Assembly (NCBI GenBank): GCA_020444775.1
Contig: JAGRHX010000147.1
Span: forward strand, 1 to 9,991
Origin: Gammaproteobacteria bacterium
GTDB lineage: Bacteria; Pseudomonadota; Gammaproteobacteria; HK1
Reading direction: 5' to 3'
DNA length: 9,991 bases
Part shown: positions 1-4,959 of the stretch, piece after piece
How positions within the stretch are numbered: position 1 is the stretch's first letter
Layout: the number at the start of each line of letters is the position of its first letter
Program-made: the position numbers and the translations under genes
The notes under the pieces: generated by a model
The model's input: the letters and a program-made list of their open reading frames with translations, nothing else
Databases searched by the model: none
Told to the model about the DNA's origin: nothing

Positions 1-641
1 CGCGCGGCCTGGAAGTCGAGCATGGAGATCATCGCCTCGAGCAGCGAGCAGTGCACCCACTGACCCTTACCGGTCTCGTTGCGCTCGAGCAGGGCGATGA
101 AGATGCCCATCGCCGCGTACATGCCGGCGGTCAGATCGGCGACCGGGATGCCGACCCGCACCGGGCCCTGGCCGGGCAGACCGGTGATCGACATCAGCCC
201 ACCCATACCCTGGGCGATCTGGTCGAAGCCCGGCCGCTGCGCGTACGGGCCGTCCTGGCCGAAGCCGGAGATGCTCGCATAGACCAGCCGCGGGTTGAGC
301 GCGAGCAGGGTGTCCTGGTCTATACCCAGGCGCTGCTTCACGTCGGGCCTGTAGTTCTCGATCAACACGTCCGACTGACTGACCAGACGTTTCAAGACTT
401 CCACCGCCTCGGGCTTCTTCAGATTCAAGGTGATGCCGCGCTTGTTGCGGTGGATGTTCTGGAAGTCCGGTCCGTGTCGCGCGCCACCCATGCCGGCCGA
501 GCCATCGACGCTCAGCGGTGCCTCGATCTTGATGACGTTGGCGCCCCAGTCGGCAAGCTGGCGAGCGCAGGTGGGCCCGGCCCGGACCCGGGTCAGATCG
601 AGCACGGTCAGATGCGAAAGCGGGCCACGACGTCGGGTCAT
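1..641 (-). CDS. CaiB/BaiF family III CoA-transferase, N-terminal part (truncated by the window edge)
   Basis: Family III CoA-transferases move CoA from an acyl-CoA donor to a carboxylic acid in the cytosol; relatives include formyl-CoA and carnitine-CoA transferases. Reading the minus strand from the ATG at 641-639 gives 213 residues without a stop, about half of the usual 390-400. The start is MTRRRGPLSHLTVLDLTR, followed by a Rossmann-type segment with LADWGANVIKIE (29-40), then NKRGITLNL (66-74), DVLIENYRP (91-99) and SGFGQDGPY (125-133). Asp169, in GIPVADLTAG, sits exactly where the family's catalytic aspartate lies in CaiB and formyl-CoA transferase, so the enzyme is probably active. 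An AGGAG ribosome binding site (655-651) lies 9 nt before the start and supports it. The gene diverges from the GST at 861. The C-terminal half lies outside the window, and the substrate cannot be told from what is visible. Confidence 0.93.
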   Translation of the reverse strand, partial: MTRRRGPLSHLTVLDLTRVRAGPTCARQLADWGANVIKIEAPLSVDGSAGMGGARHGPDFQNIHRNKRGITLNLKKPEAVEVLKRLVSQSDVLIENYRPDVKQRLGIDQDTLLALNPRLVYASISGFGQDGPYAQRPGFDQIAQGMGGLMSITGLPGQGPVRVGIPVADLTAGMYAAMGIFIALLERNETGKGQWVHCSLLEAMISMLDFQAA

Positions 642-664
642 GCGGCTGGACTCCTGTTGGCTGT

Positions 665-679
665 GCCCGTGGCACGGGC
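665..679. promoter_or_regulatory. 15-bp dyad upstream of the CoA-transferase
   Basis: The sequence GCCCGTGGCACGGGC is a perfect inverted repeat with 7-bp arms around a single central base. It lies 10 bp upstream of the ribosome binding site of the minus-strand CoA-transferase gene, inside the divergent gap shared with the GST gene. The position suits an operator or a leader hairpin. No regulator gene lies next to it, so the role is inferred from symmetry and position only. Confidence 0.4.
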
Positions 680-756
680 CGGCGGGCAGATGTGATGTTC
701 GGGGCCGATGCATTGGCCTGTTGGCAGTGTAACCGGTCGGCACGCAACGACGATGC

Positions 757-777
757 ACCCCGGGCTCGATCCGGGGT
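757..777. promoter_or_regulatory. 7-bp inverted repeat in the divergent control region
   Basis: ACCCCGG (757-763) and CCGGGGT (771-777) form a perfect 7-bp inverted repeat around a 7-nt spacer, near the middle of the gap between the divergent CoA-transferase and GST genes. Both genes point away from it, so it is not a terminator. A dimeric regulator serving both promoters is a reasonable guess. I could not place a convincing -35/-10 pair for either gene. The repeat could also be chance in GC-rich DNA. Confidence 0.35.
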
Positions 778-860
778 ATGGTGCCGGCCGCCGATTATCG
801 CAAACTGTAACCGTGCTGCCGGGACGGTCCGCCCGGCCTCGACCATGACGGAGAATTCCA

Positions 861-1481
861 ATGCTGAAGATCTGGGGACGCGTCAACTCGATCAACGTGA
901 TGAAGGTGCTGTGGTGCGCCGACGAGCTGGGACTGGAGTACGAGCGTATCGATGCCGGCATGGAGTTCGGTCTCAATGACCAGCCCTGGTATCTGGCCAT
1001 GAATCCCAACGGGCGGGTGCCGACCATCGACGACGACGGCGTGGTGCTGTGGGAGTCGAACACCATCGTCCGCTATCTGGCCGCCCGCCACGCGACGGGA
1101 ACCCTCTATCCCACCGACGTGGCCGAACGGGCACGCGCCGAGCGCTGGATGGACTGGATGCTGACCACCCCGCAGGTCGACATGAACTATCTGTTCTGGG
1201 GCCTTGTCCGGAATGCGCCACACGCCCAGGATCCCGAGCAGCGCGCCGTGCACACCAGCAACATCAACAAGCTGATGGGCCTCATCGACGAGGCGCTGGC
1301 TGGCAAGGCTTATATCAACGGTGAGCAGTTCTCTATTGGCGACATCCCGATAGGCGCGATGGTCTGGCGCTGGGCCAATCTGCCCATCGAACGACCGAAG
1401 CTCGCCAACCTGGAGGCATGGTTCGAGCGTTTGAAGGCGCGTCCGGCCTATCAGAAGAACGTCATGCTGCCGCTGACCTGA
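861..1481 (+). CDS. glutathione S-transferase family protein
   Basis: This is a cytosolic glutathione S-transferase of 206 residues, the normal length for bacterial family members, expected to conjugate or reduce electrophilic substrates with glutathione. The N-terminal thioredoxin-like domain (about 1-75) opens with LKIWGRVNSINVMKV, where Ser10 or Asn12 is in the region that activates glutathione. It also carries the cis-proline motif RVPTI (Pro54) and the Glu65-Ser66 pair that holds the gamma-glutamyl group. The all-helical C-terminal domain contains FSIGDIPIG with the helix-capping Asp161. A GGAG site at 850-853 sits 7 nt before the ATG. The gene diverges from a CoA-transferase, which hints at a shared catabolic or detoxification role. 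Its last 20 bp overlap the end of the opposing RDD gene. The substrate is unknown. Confidence 0.93.
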   Translation: MLKIWGRVNSINVMKVLWCADELGLEYERIDAGMEFGLNDQPWYLAMNPNGRVPTIDDDGVVLWESNTIVRYLAARHATGTLYPTDVAERARAERWMDWMLTTPQVDMNYLFWGLVRNAPHAQDPEQRAVHTSNINKLMGLIDEALAGKAYINGEQFSIGDIPIGAMVWRWANLPIERPKLANLEAWFERLKARPAYQKNVMLPLT

Positions 1482-2388
1482 GCGTCTCGGGCAGGTCGTG
1501 GGGCGCGTCGCCCGGCCGCGCGGCGTCGGCCGCACGCGTGGTGTCGGCCATGGCCACTGGCAGGTGCAGAACGCAGGTGCCTGCCAGGTAGTCCTGCAAG
1601 GCCCGGCGCTCGCGGGTGAAGGCGGCCGGCAGCAGTCCCAGATACATCGGCAGGCAGGCGAGCAGGAATGCCCCATAGCGCGCCAGCGAACGCCGCAGGG
1701 TGATGCGGCGTCCATCAGTGGTCGTCACGTAGATGCCGAAGGCGCGCTTGCCGATGGTCCCTTGCCACGCCGACGCGGTGAGCAGGGTGTAGTACAGACA
1801 GCCGACCAGCGTCGAAGGCACGGCGCTGGTCAGAATCAGCCCGGCCAGCGCGCCGGGCGACAATGCATCGAACAGCCCCGCGATCTGCTGCGGCTCCAAC
1901 AGGGCTTGTAGCAGCAGGCGGAACAGCGCTTCGTGATGTGTGCTGCCAAAGACCAGCAGTGAGACCACGATCAGCGCATAGGTCAACAAGGCTCCGGCGA
2001 AGCCGACGATCACATAGTCGGTGACGAAAGCCGAGAAGCGTACCCAGAAGCCCGCCTGCGGGCGCGACGGGTCAGGTGCACCGGCAATCAACGCATGCCC
2101 GTCCGCGTCCTTCAGCCGGTCGGCGATCAGCAGCACCTTGTCCAGCAGCCACCACACACACCACACCACCAGCGCCAGGCAACCGCCGAGCAGCATCAGC
2201 GCGGCGTAGCGGGGGGCTGCGCCCTGCGCCGCCTGGACAAGGCCCGCGATGAACAGCGCCGTGCCCCCCAGCGCGCATCCACATTGGGCCAGCGCGGTGC
2301 GCTTACGCCCCAGATAGAAGCGGTGCGCGGACAGCATGCCAAGCAGGAAGCAGAGCACGAAGGCGGTGGATTTGAACTTTTTCGGCAC
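1462..2388 (-). CDS. TM2 domain and RDD family membrane protein
   Basis: This 308-residue inner-membrane protein joins two small membrane domains. Residues 5-92 match a TM2 domain, with the hallmark AHRFYLGR (21-28) and hydrophobic spans at about 7-20, 36-53 and 62-82. Residues 112-275 match an RDD domain: RFSAFVTDYVIV holds the first Arg and Asp (Arg117, Asp124), WQGTIGKRAFGI (209-220) is the usual loop, and LQDYLAGT holds the later Asp266. The tail (about 280-308) is polar and probably disordered. RDD proteins are poorly understood; some have been linked to ion transport, and this one's role cannot be inferred. The start is GTG at 2388, with a modest AGGT about 9 nt upstream and no better in-frame start nearby. 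The 3' end overlaps the convergent GST gene by 20 bp, with no terminator hairpin visible between them. Confidence 0.87.
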   Translation of the reverse strand: MPKKFKSTAFVLCFLLGMLSAHRFYLGRKRTALAQCGCALGGTALFIAGLVQAAQGAAPRYAALMLLGGCLALVVWCVWWLLDKVLLIADRLKDADGHALIAGAPDPSRPQAGFWVRFSAFVTDYVIVGFAGALLTYALIVVSLLVFGSTHHEALFRLLLQALLEPQQIAGLFDALSPGALAGLILTSAVPSTLVGCLYYTLLTASAWQGTIGKRAFGIYVTTTDGRRITLRRSLARYGAFLLACLPMYLGLLPAAFTRERRALQDYLAGTCVLHLPVAMADTTRAADAARPGDAPHDLPETLRSAAA

Positions 2389-2641
2389 GGATTCGATACC
2401 TGATCAAGGAGCGTGAGTGAGGCGATGGCGCCCTCGGGTTCCTTATCGGCGGCAGGACCGGGAGGCTCGAGCGCCGATGGCGCATTCGCGCGAACGGTTC
2501 GAGCAATCGGGAAAAGATGCTGAAACGGGCGGCGTGCCCGTCTGTCGCGGCATGCTCCGGGTGGCTTCCACGATCTTCATACGGATTCTTCCCGAAGCGT
2601 TCCAGATGCCTTTTCCGAGGCCGAAATCCAGGCGGGTCCGC

Positions 2642-2663
2642 AGTGTCTCCAGCCAGCGACACT
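2642..2663. promoter_or_regulatory. possible upstream activator site (dyad)
   Basis: AGTGTC (2642-2647) and GACACT (2658-2663) form a perfect 6-bp inverted repeat with a 10-nt spacer. It lies about 130-150 bp before the start expected from the sigma-54 promoter at 2767-2783, the usual distance for a bacterial enhancer-binding protein. It does not match the NtrC consensus, and no activator gene lies in the window. The assignment is an inference from position. Confidence 0.3.
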
Positions 2664-2727
2664 CAACAACGGCAAACAAGACATGGACAGGCCGTGCGGA
2701 CTCGAACAGAAGAGGCGATTCATTCCA

Positions 2728-2740
2728 AATCAGCGACTTA
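2728..2740 (+). promoter_or_regulatory. possible IHF binding site
   Basis: AATCAGCGACTTA matches the IHF consensus WATCAANNNNTTR at all defined positions but one (G for A at the sixth). It lies between the upstream dyad and the -24/-12 promoter, roughly 54-66 bp before the predicted start, where IHF usually bends DNA in sigma-54 promoters. A one-mismatch match of this kind is not rare by chance; position is the main support. Confidence 0.35.
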
Positions 2741-2766
2741 GGTTCTTGGTAGAGGTGAATTAAAAG

Positions 2767-2783
2767 CTGGCACAAACATTGCT
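2767..2783 (+). promoter_or_regulatory. sigma-54 (RpoN) -24/-12 promoter
   Basis: CTGGCACAAACATTGCT fits the sigma-54 consensus YTGGCACGRNNNTTGCW with one mismatch, A in place of G after TGGCAC. The invariant GG (2769-2770) and GC (2781-2782) have the required 10 nt between them. Transcription would start near 2794, giving a leader of about 50 nt before the ATG at 2843. The orientation points at the small gene, and an AT-rich stretch lies just upstream. Sigma-54 promoters need an enhancer-binding activator, which is not encoded in the window. Confidence 0.75.
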
Positions 2784-2842
2784 CAAGGAAGGGCAACAGC
2801 AATTACTACAGTTCGAAGCTACCGCATCCGAGGACAACCACA

Positions 2843-3046
2843 ATGAACATGCTTCTAGTCAGTGAGCACAACCGCCTCACGGCCGATCTGGAGAAGCTGG
2901 ACGAGCGTCTGGCGAACACCAAGCGCGGCTACGGTCTGCGATCGCGCTCGGTGCACTCGTTCCTGTCACAGCTGCGCAAGCACAAGCGCGAGATGCTGAA
3001 GACGGTCGATCAGCAGATGGCCGGTCCCGAGGAGGACGCCGCGTAA
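2843..3046 (+). CDS. small charged helical protein of unknown function
   Basis: I do not recognise this 67-residue protein. It has no signal peptide, membrane span or cysteine. After a short hydrophobic start (MNMLLV), residues 8-60 are rich in Leu, Lys, Arg, Glu and Asp in a heptad-like pattern (RLTADLEKLDERL, then FLSQLRKHKREML). This suggests one or two amphipathic helices, broken near KRGYG (28-32). The tail GPEEDAA is acidic. The start is well supported: GAGGA at 2830-2834 lies 8 nt before the ATG. The gene appears to form a single-gene unit with a sigma-54 promoter upstream (2767-2783) and an intrinsic terminator downstream (3159-3184). Small helical proteins of this kind are often adaptors or nucleic-acid or protein binders, but nothing here selects among these. 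Expression probably depends on an RpoN activator. Confidence 0.75.
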   Translation: MNMLLVSEHNRLTADLEKLDERLANTKRGYGLRSRSVHSFLSQLRKHKREMLKTVDQQMAGPEEDAA

Positions 3047-3079
3047 GGCGCCCACACCACACCGGCAGGACAACAGGAC

Positions 3080-3105
3080 GCGCGGCGAGATTGCTCGAGC
3101 CGCGC
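3080..3105 (+). other. hairpin in the 3' untranslated region of the 67-aa gene
   Basis: GCGCGGC (3080-3086) pairs with GCCGCGC (3099-3105). Inside, GAG and CTC can pair around an ATTG loop, leaving a two-base bulge. This is a strong stem-loop 34 nt past the stop codon. It has no T-run and is therefore probably not a terminator. It could stabilise the message or be part of a structured 3' region. Confidence 0.5.
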
Positions 3106-3126
3106 CGACCCTCTCCCCCCAGAGCC

Positions 3127-3144
3127 AGGGTCCCTCGGGACCCT
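3127..3144 (+). other. second 3' hairpin
   Basis: AGGGTCC (3127-3133) pairs with GGACCCT (3138-3144) around a CTCG loop, followed by a short pyrimidine run (TTCTCC). Taken alone it would be a weak terminator. It stands 14 nt before the strong terminator and may act with it or cap the message. Confidence 0.5.
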
Positions 3145-3158
3145 TTCTCCCTCGATTG

Positions 3159-3184
3159 ACCCGGCCCCTGGCCGGGTTTTTTTT
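3159..3184 (+). terminator. strong rho-independent terminator
   Basis: ACCCGGCC (3159-3166) pairs perfectly with GGCCGGGT (3170-3177) around a CCT loop, and eight T residues (3177-3184) follow. This is a textbook intrinsic terminator on the plus strand and closes the unit that begins at the sigma-54 promoter. The predicted transcript is about 390 nt. It lacks a T-run on the other strand and so is not bidirectional. Confidence 0.92.
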
Positions 3185-3472
3185 GGTCTGCACGTGCTGG
3201 CATCCATCGCCTCCCCGCCGCGGGCACACCTCAGCTGTATGCCGCTGGCGACTATTTGCGCCGCGAGGCGCGAATCCGCATCATTCGCTGCGCCGCTCGC
3301 TCGACGTGCGCGGTGCAGGCACTGGACGCGGCACACACGCGAGTCCGTCGAGCCAGGCCGCTTCATTCACTCCGACCATCGGCATCTGAAGCCGTGCGTG
3401 CCGCTGCGATCGCAGCGCAGATGTGCGGCTCACGGGCGAGCGACGGTGGTCTGCAACTGACGATGGTGAGCT
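3185..3472. other. gene-free region before the two-TM protein gene
   Basis: The 288 bp after the terminator hold no convincing gene; overlapping frames here lack ribosome binding sites. It contains a small hairpin, GCGCC/GGCGC with a GCGA tetraloop (3258-3271), and a 14-bp palindrome (3403-3416). A weak promoter-like pair, TTGCGC (3256-3261) and CATCAT (3279-3284) with 17-bp spacing, could serve the gene at 3473 but matches the consensus poorly. Confidence 0.5.
3403..3416. promoter_or_regulatory. 14-bp perfect palindrome
   Basis: GCTGCGATCGCAGC is its own reverse complement and contains the 8-mer GCGATCGC. It ends 56 bp before the ATG of the two-TM protein gene at 3473, so it could be an operator. 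I noticed no second copy in the window. Chance cannot be excluded in GC-rich DNA. Confidence 0.3.
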
Positions 3473-3937
3473 ATGGGCTATGAGGATCGGGACTTCCGGG
3501 GTGTGGAGATCGAAGTGCCCCAGACGCCTGTGTATCTGTCGGTATTCGCCTTTGCCGTTCGGCTGCTCGGCGTGTGTATCCTGCTCGTCGGTCTGTTGGT
3601 CGGCTACAAGGTGGTGACCGAGGCCTGGGCGCTGTACCGAGACCCGACCCGAATCGAGGCCTTCGCCGAAGCGATCGAGCAGGGCGCGCACATCGATCGT
3701 CTGCTGAGCAGCGCGCTGCCGGAGCAGCGTAGCGGTGCCGGGGCGAGTGCAACAACGCAGCCGATGAAGGTGCCGGCGTCATACTTCCTGGCCTGGCTGA
3801 TCGCCCCGCTGCTGCTGTTTGTGGTCGGTGCCCTGGCCATGAGCGCGATATCCACCGGGGGCCGACTCGCGCTCCACGATCTGATCGGTGACCGGGTCGC
3901 CCGCACCATCCGCACCGAGCTCAGACGGGCGCGCTAG
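3473..3937 (+). CDS. small membrane protein with two transmembrane segments, unknown function
   Basis: I do not recognise this 154-residue protein. Two clear hydrophobic spans are visible: about 21-46 (YLSVFAFAVRLLGVCILLVG onward) and about 104-126 (FLAWLIAPLLLFVVGALAM). A soluble stretch of about 57 residues lies between them, and a basic C-terminal tail (RTIRTELRRAR) favours the C-terminus in the cytoplasm with the loop outside. There is no cleavable signal peptide. The ATG at 3473 is almost forced because an in-frame TGA stands at 3467-3469. A GGTGA (3465-3469) three bases before it can pair with the 5' part of the anti-Shine-Dalgarno sequence. A GTG at codon 11 is the only other near start. 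The gene converges on cysB with a 47-bp gap and no clear terminator. It seems to be a single-gene unit. Confidence 0.72.
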   Translation: MGYEDRDFRGVEIEVPQTPVYLSVFAFAVRLLGVCILLVGLLVGYKVVTEAWALYRDPTRIEAFAEAIEQGAHIDRLLSSALPEQRSGAGASATTQPMKVPASYFLAWLIAPLLLFVVGALAMSAISTGGRLALHDLIGDRVARTIRTELRRAR

Positions 3938-3984
3938 GGAAGATGCTGGTCTGTCAGCGTTCTCCCCTGGCCGAGACCTCACAC

Positions 3985-4959
3985 TCAGCGCAGCGGTAGC
4001 TCCGCGTCCACGAACAATGCCTCGAGGGCGCGATGGTTGGTGACGCCGAGGGCGGTGTCGATCGCCTCGCGGGTCAGGTGCGGGGCGAAACCTTCGAGGA
4101 AGTCGTACATGTAGCGGCGCAAGAAGGTACCGCGACGGAAGCCGATCTTGACCATGCTGGCATCGAACAGATGGCTCGCGTCTATCATCCGCAGGTCCGT
4201 CCGGTCGGCCTCGGTCCAGCACATTCGGGCGATGACCGCGACACCGAATCCGAGTCGCACGTAGTTCTTCAGCACGTCGGCGTCGGTCGCGGTGAGCGCG
4301 ATCTCCGGTTGTAGCTTGCGCGCCCGGAAGGCGCGTTCGATCACCGAGCCCGGCGCGAAGCCGAACACGTAGGTGAGCAGCGGGTAGCTGGCGAGCCGCT
4401 CCAGTGTCAGTGGCTCGCCGTCTGCGAGCGGGTGCCCGACCGGCACCAACACCCCGCGCTGCCAGTTGTAGCAGGGCAGCATCACCAGGTTGTCGAAGTG
4501 CTGCAAGGACTCGGTGGCGATCGCGAAGTCGGCCTGTCCGTCCTCCAGCAGCTGGGCGAGCTGCAAGGGCGTGCCCTGATGCAGCTCGATGTGCACCTGT
4601 GGGTACTGTTGATGAAAGGCGGACAGCACCTCGGGCAGCACGTAGCGCGCCTGGGTGTGACTGGCGCCGATGCTCAAGCTGCCACGCTTCGGATCGCTGA
4701 ACTCGCGGGCCTGCCGGCGGATGGTTTCGACTTCGATCAGTGCCCGGTCGGCCAGCTCGATGAGCACCTGACCGGCTGGCGTGATGCGGGTGAGCTGTCG
4801 ACCGCTGCGCTCGAAGATCTGCACGCCCAGCTCGTCCTCGAGCTGGCGGATCTGCTTGCTCACGCCCGGTTGCGAGGTATACAGCGATTCGGCCGTGGCC
4901 GACACGTTCAGGCCGTGCTTGGCCACCTCGGAGATGTATCTGAGCTGACGTATGTTCAT
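3985..4959 (-). CDS. cysB: LysR-type transcriptional regulator CysB
   Basis: CysB activates sulfate uptake and cysteine synthesis genes, with N-acetylserine as inducer and sulfide or thiosulfate as antagonists in enteric bacteria. The product has 324 residues, the same length as E. coli CysB, and matches it throughout. The winged helix-turn-helix (about 1-60) includes NVSATAESLYTSQPGVSKQ. The effector domain starts near 90 with SHTQARY (100-106), ADFAIATE (143-150), MLPCYNW (160-166) and, near the C-terminus, KIGFRR and YMYDF. Ligand residues Thr102, Gln103, Thr149 and Trp166 are kept. Position 100 is Ser rather than Thr, and position 202, Thr in E. coli, is Ala. The ATG overlaps the lon stop codon (ATGA) and no good ribosome binding site precedes it, so translation is probably coupled to lon. 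In the related enteric cysB this arrangement is not found. Confidence 0.95.
   Translation of the reverse strand: MNIRQLRYISEVAKHGLNVSATAESLYTSQPGVSKQIRQLEDELGVQIFERSGRQLTRITPAGQVLIELADRALIEVETIRRQAREFSDPKRGSLSIGASHTQARYVLPEVLSAFHQQYPQVHIELHQGTPLQLAQLLEDGQADFAIATESLQHFDNLVMLPCYNWQRGVLVPVGHPLADGEPLTLERLASYPLLTYVFGFAPGSVIERAFRARKLQPEIALTATDADVLKNYVRLGFGVAVIARMCWTEADRTDLRMIDASHLFDASMVKIGFRRGTFLRRYMYDFLEGFAPHLTREAIDTALGVTNHRALEALFVDAELPLR

Larger units (their letters stand above)
2389..2842. other. gene-free region upstream of the 67-aa gene
   Basis: This 454-bp stretch holds no convincing gene. Reading frames on both strands are short, have no good ribosome binding site and resemble no family I know. 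The part next to 2388 is GC-rich and has a 6-bp dyad ACGGGC/GCCCGT at 2525-2541 without a T-run. From about 2660 the sequence becomes clearly more AT-rich and carries the apparent control region of the gene at 2843 (listed separately). A stretch near 2684-2716 looks slightly like the antisense of a tRNA T-arm, but no tRNA folds there. Confidence 0.6.

Noticed and set aside
2684..2760. Possible tRNA or tRNA remnant (GTTCGAGTCC and a terminal CCA on the minus strand)
   Set aside because: The T-stem does not pair, no acceptor partner exists, and the anticodon-like loop lacks the required U33. The resemblance is limited to about a dozen bases, and there is no integrase nearby.
2417..2802. Open frames of about 110-120 codons on both strands in the gap before the 67-aa gene
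   Set aside because: They overlap each other and the sigma-54 control region, have no credible ribosome binding sites and no recognisable family.
3938..3984. Terminator between the converging two-TM gene and cysB
   Set aside because: Only a 4-bp GCTG/CAGC stem is present, and no T-run follows on either strand.
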